In this document: positions 35,251 through 43,095 of the stretch, in pieces
Numbering within the stretch: position 1 is the first letter of the stretch
Layout of the letters: every line of letters starts with the position of its first letter
From: Symsagittifera roscoffensis
Taxonomy: Eukaryota; Xenacoelomorpha; Acoela; Convolutidae
Length of the DNA: 64,000 nt
Direction of reading: 5' to 3'
Assembly (NCBI RefSeq): GCF_963678635.1
Contig: NC_087062.1
Location: 44,594,395 to 44,658,394, forward strand
The notes under the pieces: model-generated
What the model saw: only the letters and a program-made list of their open reading frames with translations
Told to the model about the DNA's origin: nothing
The model's database searches: none
Made by a program: the position numbers and the translations under genes

Positions 35251-36256
35251 TGAGCACAAAAATTTGGAGAAAAAGTGTGCAGGTACTGTCTAGCCTTGAA
35301 GTTGAATCGAGATTATCTTATTGACAGAGTTTTGGATCTTTGCAAAACGAATTTTAAAATAATCCATTTTAGAATGTTTGAAAGTTCCAGAATGCTCTTG
35401 CCTAAACGCCTATAAAACATTGAGCTAGATGACTGCTCTGGATATGTAAACTTTAAATGTTGCACCCGAGAGAAACGTTGAAACATTGCCTTTGTAGCGC
35501 ATTAAAACTTTGATTTAACATGAAAATATTTTTGTTCACTGAGCCTAAACGTAGAACATTGTTCAACAAGCAGAAAAACAAATCGCTGAAATGGCTTAAA
35601 CGCGGTGTTATAGCACGCAATTAAACACGCTTAGATAGGATATAGTTCTTTTGCATTGAAAAAAGGCTGAACCACAGTCACTTAGCTGTCACATGCATTT
35701 AAAAATAGTATAGATAGATATAATAACAATAATTATATTCATATTAAAGATTTCATTTCAGGAAGTATACAAGGGAAGTCACTCCCTTTCAAATTTTAGA
35801 TCAAACCAAAAATTTAGTTTTCTTATGTTTATGCAGTTTGTGCAATTGCATTCAATCCTCCATGAGCACAGCTTTTCGTCATTGAATATCTATGTTAAAA
35901 AAATCTCCAGTATAAACTCGTAAGGGTGTCTTTGATGTTTTCGCATTCGATGTCATATTTCGAATAGTCGTTAAAAAGATTGATCAGTGTGGAAGCGCGT
36001 TGGAAAAAATCTGATTCAAATTTTTGAAGCCTGAATCTTCTGCTTTCAGATTTCTTCAAGCTCGAATGTCTTTTTTGTTTTTTCTTTAATCAAAATAAAA
36101 AAATTTTCTGCATCTCTTTTTCTGCATGATATGTACCTAGAAGTCATGTTGTTGCTTTCCTTTGCAAACCTTCGATAATTTTAAGATCGTTTTTTGATGA
36201 TTTCCATAGTGTTGAGCTTACAATCGGGGCAACATATGTTTTGCAGGTTTGTAGTT
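35251..36256. other. Intergenic, nothing supported
   Basis: AT-rich, no ORF of note and no clear repeat. Confidence 0.5.
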
Positions 36257-36930
36257 TTATATGCTTTCAGCTTTGGCCTTTAGAGCTTTGGCGCCTTTAG
36301 AGCTTTGGCTGATCTTGTTTTTTGCATTCTCTGTCCAGTTCAAATTATTAGTTACTATAATTCCGATAACTTTTATTTCGTGTACTTTCTCGATTATTGT
36401 ATTATTGACTTCCACAATTGCATTACCTTTGATGCCAAGTACTTTAGTTTTTGAAACTATAACTTCCATAGAAATTTTGGTGCACCAATTCCAGACTCTT
36501 TTTGCGTCTATAGTTATCGTTACCGGGTTAATTCGATACAATTTTGTAATCATCAGCATAGCCGAAGCTTGCAGACATTGAGCACTCGGATAGGTCATTT
36601 ATATAAGGGATGAGCATCAAAGATCAGAGAATGGGCTCTGGGGTACACCACTGTATACGGGCAAAGCATCAGAGACTGCTCGACCGATGCGAACAGTTTG
36701 CTTTCTATCACGCAGGTAATTTTCTAATAGTTTCAGGCATGAGCCTATAAAACCTTGTCAAACGCTTTTTGGAAATTTAAGAAGAAACATGACAGATAGT
36801 TTGTTTAAATGTTATCATAGTAAGTGTATTCTTCAAGCAGGCATTCTATTAAATTTGTGACTGTGGATTTTTTTTTGTCTAAAACCGTGCTGAGAATTTG
36901 AGATCATTAGTTTCGATGATTTTATCATTA
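36257..36930 (-). pseudogene. Non-LTR retrotransposon reverse transcriptase fragment
   Basis: On the minus strand, conceptual translation across frame changes shows several RT blocks in order: NFQKAFDKV (about 36770), an imperfect PEPILS...YINDLSE block (about 36610-36650), the catalytic FGYADDYKIV (about 36545-36575), and a thumb-side segment with SKTKVLGIKG and VIGIIVTNNLNW (36300-36480). The order and motifs match jockey/CR1/RTE-like non-LTR RTs. Frameshifts and stops break it, no endonuclease is visible, and only about 220 residues survive. Confidence 0.7.
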
Positions 36931-37022
36931 ATCATAGATAATCGAAGGTATTAACGACTATCAGTTTCGATGAGTTATCATTAATCATAGATAATCGAAG
37001 TTTATCATAGATAATCGAAGGT
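36915..37022. repeat. Short imperfect tandem repeats (ATCATAGATAATCGAAG)
   Basis: The 17-base unit ATCATAGATAATCGAAG occurs three times within about 110 bases (near 36934, 36976 and 37003), with GTTTCGATGA between copies. Confidence 0.65.
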
Positions 37023-37239
37023 AAAATATCTCTTCACACTTGAACTCAGGGAGTCGATATTTTCATAGTGTATAAAAAAATTTGGTAGAAACTATTATTT
37101 CTATCGCCGAAACTTGACTCGATAAAAAAACTGCTCCAAGCATAAATATTCCCAATTAACTTCTGGCTTCAGAAAACTACCCCTTTACAACTTTTAATTT
37201 ACATGAATTTAAGATTTACAGCACTTTCCAGGATTGAAA

Positions 37240-38814
37240 CTAATTCCCATTTATTATCGGATTTATCACTGCCAATTTAGATTCTACACCGAGAGTTTCA
37301 TCGCTCACTATCTCATTTGAACGGAATATTTTTCTCGGAGCTTTGAGAAGGAACGGCGCAAGCGATTCTTTCAAAGCCTTGCATGTTTTCACAAAGGTCT
37401 CAATTTCTTTGTGAGTCATCGTCGATTTCTCATTTGCATAGTAATCTGACAGAACATTCGCATACATAGACACAAAAGAATCCATGGCTTCAATAATTTG
37501 ATTCTCGCAGGCAACCGGACAACAGTTTCTGAGTTCATTGAGTACAGCTATGACCTCATTGACTGTCCAGCTTAGAGGAGGATACAGAACCAAATCCGAC
37601 GGTGGGTTGATGGTTCCAGGCTGAGCTATTAGTTGGACGATAGTATTTGCTGAAATCGAAGTTCCGGTAAACGTGTAGCAAGCCAAAATACTTTTGAACG
37701 ATGCCAAGACTTGATCAAGCTTGTCTTCAAAGTTTCCAACAATAACTTCATTAAAAATGGGCAGCATAAGCATGCGGAAATCAGCTCCAATTCTGCTGAA
37801 CGAAAGCCCAAAATACATGGCTTGATTCAGAACAGATTCGATACGACTAATCGCACCCGCTTTGAGATCCTCTCGAAGCATTAGTAGAAATTCGCTAACT
37901 CTACTGAGAATCCAGCTGTTGAAGATATTGCGTAGATTAGTTGAAGACACATTGACAATAAAGACTTGTTCCTCGTTTGCAAAAAGCGCCCGATATTGAG
38001 TAACAACGTCAAAAAGGTGAACTCTATTCAGCTCTATAACTTTAGTGATATGGGTATAAGGGTCCGTTTTGGGAACACTCTTAATTATGTTGCGCAACCA
38101 GGATCCACGCGCCTGTAGAAACTTCATTCTTAGTTGGTCTTCTCTGTACAGTTCCATTCGTCTGAGATATCCAATTAATTTCAAGCACACTGGTAATTGA
38201 ACGTTTCCCTTGAGCTGTTGGAATAACTGTTGGAGCATGACTTGCTTCAGCTTTTCAACATCGCTAGCGATTGATTTGATGAGCGGGACATGCTCTAGTC
38301 TCTTTTCGAGCCGACGAACAAAAGAACACAACTCAAGCCCTTCGTCATAATAGTGATTTCGCACACAGGTGTCCATTAATTGTGTGACTTCCAACGTTTC
38401 TAGTAACTGGTTGTGCTTCACCAGTGTTTGATTGTTTTGACGTTTTCGATTGAGAATTTCTCCGACTTCTCCGTTAAAAGATTGAAAACTTCTATTGAAT
38501 GTAGGCAATTGTCCTGTTAAATTTTGTAATTTGATGTCGATTTCGCCGAACTTATCGTTTATGTCTGAGACACATTCCGAAGACTTGATGAATGTCTTAT
38601 AATTTTCACTGGCAAGTTTTTTCGTGTCTTTGAGAATAACTTGCTTTTCCTCTTCAAAGCATTCTTTTTGCCGCAGCAGATTGTCAACTCCAGAGCAGCA
38701 CATGTAATCAAGATAATCCTGAAACTCTTCACTTTCTATCACATCGCTGTCAAATATACTTTCAGTTTTATCCCCGAATAAAAGCTGACACAAAGACTGC
38801 TTATCAACATCCAT
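37240..38814 (-). CDS. COG8: Conserved oligomeric Golgi complex subunit 8 (Dor1 family)
   Basis: COG8 is a lobe B subunit of the COG tether, which captures retrograde vesicles at the Golgi and maintains glycosylation enzymes. This copy is an intronless ORF of 524 codons from the ATG at 38814; human COG8 is about 612. Family signatures are clear: ENYKTFIKSSECVSDIND, the very conserved TQLMDTCVRNHYYDEGLELC, SFVRRLEKRLEHVPLI, CLKLIGYLRRMELYREDQL, MKFLQARGSWLRNII, THITKVIELNRVHLFDVVTQ and MYFGLSFSRIGADFR, then RNCCPVAC near residue 445. The N-terminal 120 residues look helical and coiled-coil prone. The C-terminus is shorter than the human one. The frame is open from 38820, but GTG there overlaps a splice acceptor, so I take the ATG six bases on. 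An AATAAA lies over the last codons (37255-37250, minus). The giant retrotransposon begins about 260 bp upstream, head to head. Confidence 0.96.
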   Translation of the reverse strand: MDVDKQSLCQLLFGDKTESIFDSDVIESEEFQDYLDYMCCSGVDNLLRQKECFEEEKQVILKDTKKLASENYKTFIKSSECVSDINDKFGEIDIKLQNLTGQLPTFNRSFQSFNGEVGEILNRKRQNNQTLVKHNQLLETLEVTQLMDTCVRNHYYDEGLELCSFVRRLEKRLEHVPLIKSIASDVEKLKQVMLQQLFQQLKGNVQLPVCLKLIGYLRRMELYREDQLRMKFLQARGSWLRNIIKSVPKTDPYTHITKVIELNRVHLFDVVTQYRALFANEEQVFIVNVSSTNLRNIFNSWILSRVSEFLLMLREDLKAGAISRIESVLNQAMYFGLSFSRIGADFRMLMLPIFNEVIVGNFEDKLDQVLASFKSILACYTFTGTSISANTIVQLIAQPGTINPPSDLVLYPPLSWTVNEVIAVLNELRNCCPVACENQIIEAMDSFVSMYANVLSDYYANEKSTMTHKEIETFVKTCKALKESLAPFLLKAPRKIFRSNEIVSDETLGVESKLAVINPIINGN

Positions 38815-38818
38815 TTCC

Positions 38819-38835
38819 ACTAAAAGACAAAAAAT
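38819..38835 (-). promoter_or_regulatory. Splice-acceptor-like site 5 nt before the COG8 ATG
   Basis: On the minus strand, ATTTTTTGTCTTTTAG ends at 38820, leaving only TGGAA before the ATG. A mature 5' leader this short would come from a trans-spliced leader or from an upstream cis exon. Confidence 0.6.
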
Positions 38836-39075
38836 ATTTAAAACGACCTATTCGCCAGAGACAAGAATAAACCTCTTTGCAAGAGAAATGATCGATGAAT
38901 TACACCCTTCTATGAATTACACCCATCTAACTTCAATTTCCGAAACATTCTATTAATTTCATCTTTTAATTTTAGAAAATTTAAATCTCATTTTTCGATT
39001 TGTCTCCTTTTCCAATTTCCCTTTTCCTGTTTATTCTCGGCCTCTCTTCTCTTTCCAGATAAATCACAAGTACCA

Positions 39076-39995
39076 ATGTGCCATTCCGCCGGATGACACA
39101 GTATAACCTTCCCGCGACGAAAAAAAAAGTGACTAAAGGCCTTACGAACAGAAAAGTGTTGCGACGGAGGGTCAGAATGTTCTGGAATTTTTATTTTTAA
39201 AATTTCGATTTGAAGGAGAACATTTCTGAGAAATAGAAAAAAGACGGCCATTTTGAATAAAATAGAGAAAAATCAGAACGACGCCATATTTTGTGACGAA
39301 CGGTTGTATCCGAGACGAGAAAATTACGGAGCCTCTTATCGTGGCAATAACACACGATAAGGACCTTAGTGACGGATATTTGTGGAGACGGAGGCTTCAG
39401 TGGGGGGAAGAGAAATACCACGGAACCCTCCCGGGACACGAAATAGAGGAGATAAGAGTGTTGTCTCAAGAAAATCACGGGAGCGGAGGCTTGGTCCCCC
39501 AGAGACTGTTATATGTGAAGGGACTGTGTAAACTAGCCATAACAGTTGCTGTAATGTCCTAGATCTGAATTAAACACCGTTATTATTTAATATTTCAGAG
39601 CATGAGTAGATAGAGAAAGGAAAAGGTCAATCCATCTCCAATGGATTTAATATAAAACTGTCACACAAAAACATATAGAAATAGGTGGTTCGAGCCGTGT
39701 TTTTAATGACAATCACGTAGTCTGAGGATCCGAGACTCAGCTATGTGGTTGTGTTCGCATGCAAACGAAAGCTGATCAAAAGTCGTTTGACTGATGGCCT
39801 AAAAATAGTAACTTTTTACTTTGCCCTAGACAGACCAGAAAATCAACTGGCAAGGTCGAGACGGTGAAAAACGAGTGGAATTAAGGTAACTGACGCCTGC
39901 CAGTCGTCAATAGGTACTTTTTCTACGCTCCGTCGCTGTGTGATATTTGGGCGAATGTTACATAGACGTTTTTATGGCGCTCCTGGGTGGGCCTG
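39076..39995 (+). repeat. LTR 5' part, copy A (direct repeat of 47936-48855)
   Basis: 920 bp match 47936-48855 at a constant offset of 8860 with no indels. One substitution was seen (AAATAGAGGA versus AAATATAGGA). It begins (A)TGTGCC after host sequence, consistent with a 5' LTR starting in TG. ORFs on both strands here are duplicated with the repeat and are not genes. Confidence 0.93.
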
Positions 39996-41381
39996 TTAAA
40001 GGCATGAAACCATCATGATCAGCAAGCGTTTCAGCGACGTACCCTCCGCTCCGGGCGTATGCCCGAGTTAGAGGCCTTAATGACCGTTTTCGTACTAGGG
40101 GGAAGGTGCGTACCCCTCCGTCTAGTACGATTTAGCTTTTTAACTTAGTTAACACCGAAAATTCCGGGGGTCGGAGGGTTAGGTGGGAAATCTAGAGCCC
40201 GCTTGTCCTGAGGTCCCAGGACCAAAAACAATTAAAGAGAAAGCGTAAAACCAAACAAAAAATAGTGTATAACCAAGAAAAAGCCAAAAATAATTATTTA
40301 AAAACAAAAAAAGTACAAAAAACAGTAAAAAATCCAAAAAAGACCAAAAACAGTAAAAAAACATAAAGTGACAGTTTATATGTTATTTCCGGACGAGATG
40401 TGATCTGACCTTCCTATTTGTTGTTGTTTCAGATTGATTTATATCGTTTCTGATAGAGAGATTGTGTGTTTTGGTGAAGGGTTGGGTACCCTCCCTCGAG
40501 TGTAATTTGAGTGTTTAAGCACGTTAATGGTGATTTTGCCGGTGACCGGAGGGTAGAGTGGCAGGCTGATCAACGTGTTCCACACTCAACAGGGACATCA
40601 AGGACAACATCCGCAACGACTGTTGGGTATCGTTGAAGCAATTTTAGTATCGTTCGGGTACTATTTCCTTAAAACTTAAGTGGTGGGGGGCACGATTGGC
40701 GCGGTCCGATTGTACCCTCCATCGATTACAAATTTCCGAGTTAAGGGTCTTAATTCGAATATTTTGGTGCAAAGGAGGGTATAGTACTATTTATTAACGA
40801 CTATTTATAGATTATTGTCCTTACTATATATTACTTATCTCCTATTTAGACCCAAGAAACACCCATTTTTTGTCGAAAATTACCAATTTTCGACCAAACT
40901 GTAGACCCCCAAATTTTCGGATATCCGAGCTTTTCCGATAGGCAAAAAGCTTTTATATAGAGAGTAGCCACGTAGTTCGATCCCCTTTATTAAAGAAACC
41001 GCGTGAGCAAAGATTCAGTAGAAGTTAGGAAAACGAGAATTTTTCGACCAAAATTTTGATAATTTTCTGTATTTTGTCAATCTGTTTTGGGGATCGATTT
41101 TTTGAGTTTTTAGAGTTAGAGCAATAAAATTTTTTGCGTTAGGAGCGTGCTAGCATAACGTGCTCGGTTACTAGAGAAATTTTTGGGTAACCCTCCGAGT
41201 AGCTCCGTGGATAGAGCTAACGACTTAAGGTTTGGAAAAGGAAGGAATCGGAGGGTCCAAATTTGATAGTTTTTGGCCAAATTTTTGTTTCTAAACCAAT
41301 TTTGGTCCGGTTTTTTGCATTATTCCAGTGCCGTACAGGGCTACTACGCTCATTTCAAGTATTTTTAGGCACTTTCGACCG

Positions 41382-41637
41382 GAATTGCGAAAAAAGTCTT
41401 TCAGATCCTACACAGGTGGTGAAAAAGGCCATTTTGACGAACGCGTTTTTGGCGATTTCTCAAAGACTAGTTATCCGATCGGGATAATTTTGGTACCATA
41501 AGTCGACGTTTTTGACCACTTTTCCGAATCGCAACCGTTTTTGGGTTGATTATTTCGGAAAAGAAAAATTTTTTAGAATTTGTTGGTTCGGAGGGTCCAA
41601 GTAACGGGCAACCCTCCGAGCGGCAGAAAATTTTATC
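41382..41637 (+). repeat. Leader segment present inverted at 45854-46109
   Basis: 256 bp are the reverse complement of 45854-46109, with one substitution seen (GATTATTTCGG against a copy reading GACTATTTCGG). Bases just outside do not match at either end. Confidence 0.93.
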
Positions 41638-41749
41638 AAAACATCTTTTTATTCAACTGGGAAGGTTGACCGTGTCAGCCAACCTAGTCTTAAGTCAGGT
41701 AGACCGCTTTCAGAGGCTTTACTGCGGTGATTTAACCCTTTTTCTTGAT

Positions 41750-42130
41750 TTTAGGGGGAACCCTCCGAAGTGACCCTCCGGAGTCAGCTAAACCCTTTAG
41801 CAACCCTCCTTAGTGGAAAATTTCCACGAGATCACCCTAAGAAGTTGAAACAGCTCCCCCTAGAACCCTTAGCTTATTTTGACGCTTTTTGAAGCTAGTA
41901 GGAGAACCTTCCAAGTGAGATCAGAAAATTTGAAAATTTTGGAGGTACCCTCCGAAGTGACCCTCCGGAGCGTATTAAGCATCTTATTGACCCTCCTTAG
42001 TAAATTTAAGGGGACCCTCCGAAGTAACTTGGGTGATTAAGATACCCTCCTAAGTAACTTGAGTGATTGAGGTACCCTCCGAGGTAACCCTCCGGAGTGT
42101 CTTAAACCTTCTAGCGACCCTCCTTGTAAG
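41750..42130 (+). repeat. CCCTCCG-motif repeat cluster in the leader
   Basis: Degenerate repeats of ACCCTCCGAAGT, ACCCTCCGGAG and ACCCTCCTTAGT alternate about every 20-60 bases, at least a dozen times, and more loosely across 40.5-42.1 kb (GGAGGGT occurs too, so hairpins can form). CTCCGGAG is itself palindromic. A structured or protein-binding leader is a guess. Confidence 0.7.
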
Positions 42131-42331
42131 AGACTTGAGTAAACCTTCTGTGGCAATTTGGGAAACGGAAAATATCCATTTAATTAGGATCATATTAGGA
42201 TATTAGGCGTGCTTATCAGGATCATAAGAATCCATTCTGACCCGGAAATTCGTGATCAACTTTGGATTCTATATTGGGTGTATTAGAAGTACCCGAACAA
42301 AATTTTTTTTGATTGTGATTTTGGTTGAGTG

Positions 42332-42665
42332 GTTGCCTTGAGCTACTTAATAGGAAAGTTCGGGCAATCCGGGAACAAATAAAGGAAGACCTCGGTGGGT
42401 GTATTAAGCAAATACACACCCACTTGAGAAGAAGAATTGTTCCCTACTCTCGTGCACTTGGAGCAGTCCGAGTGTGGGAGAGCTTTTTCATAGATTTGAC
42501 GAATTTTCGACCAAGAGGTTGCCTTGAGCTACTTAGTAGGACAGCTCGGGCAATCGCAGGACACCTAAAAGAAGACCTCGGTGGGTGTATTAGGCAAATA
42601 CACACCCACTTGAGAAGACTGTGTCCTGGGCTTCGTTCTTTCGGATCGTTCCGATTGGGGGAAGT
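42332..42665 (+). repeat. Tandemly duplicated structured RNA module
   Basis: Copies 42332-42480 and 42518-42665 share GTTGCCTTGAGCTACTTA, GAAGACCTCGGTGGGTGTAT and AATACACACCCACTTGAGAA. An outer stem pairs GGGAACAA (42371-42378) with TTGTTCCC (42437-42444) in copy 1 and CAGGACAC (42557-42564) with GTGTCCTG (42621-42628) in copy 2. Four of eight pairs change with pairing kept. Inside is the hairpin GTGGGTGTATT/AATACACACCCAC. A second hairpin follows (42455-42474 and 42641-42654). A 142-codon ORF also spans both copies (GCLELL...QIHTHLRR twice), so a coding role is not excluded. Confidence 0.7.
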
Positions 42666-43095
42666 CTTTTTCTTTAAGACTAAGTTTTATTTATCTATTT
42701 TTGAATCATCACTGCTTTTTATCGAAGATTGTTTAATTTTAACAAAGCAGTGACTTGATAAATTGTGTGGCGATAAATTGATACTGACAAAAGGTCGCTG
42801 TCACCTGTAGGATATTCTTATCTGATTATCGATTGTGTTTTGTGTGTCGATTATATCTTGTGGAAACTTAGTGATACTGTTATACTATACAACCGGGTTG
42901 AGTTAGCATTATATCAATACTGGGTAGACCCTGTGTGTAACTTTAGCTGAGTCACTAATTTAGTCGTGAGAGATCTAAGAGACATTTTGATACTGACGGA
43001 ATCGAGTAGGCAGCGTTAAGTGATTTAACTAGATCTTGTTTGTGGTACGTTTGCATTGCCATCAAATTACGAATACTTTCATTTTGTACAAAACT

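Larger units (their letters stand above)
39996..43095 (+). promoter_or_regulatory. Remainder of LTR plus untranslated leader of the giant element
   Basis: About 3.1 kb between the duplicated LTR start and the gag ATG. I cannot place the LTR end or primer-binding site, because copy B is truncated at 48855. Contents: A-rich AAAAACAGTAAAAAA repeats at 40210-40370, the 256-bp segment later found inverted (41382-41637), a CCCTCCG-rich tract (41750-42125), a duplicated structured module (42332-42665), and then featureless sequence to the ATG. ORFs here (for example 41263-41487) have no recognised domain. Confidence 0.6.

Noticed and set aside
42325-42753. Leader ORF of 142 codons as a genuine protein
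   Set aside because: Between the two internal repeats most changes are non-synonymous while stem pairing is preserved, so RNA structure explains the conservation better. Not fully excluded.
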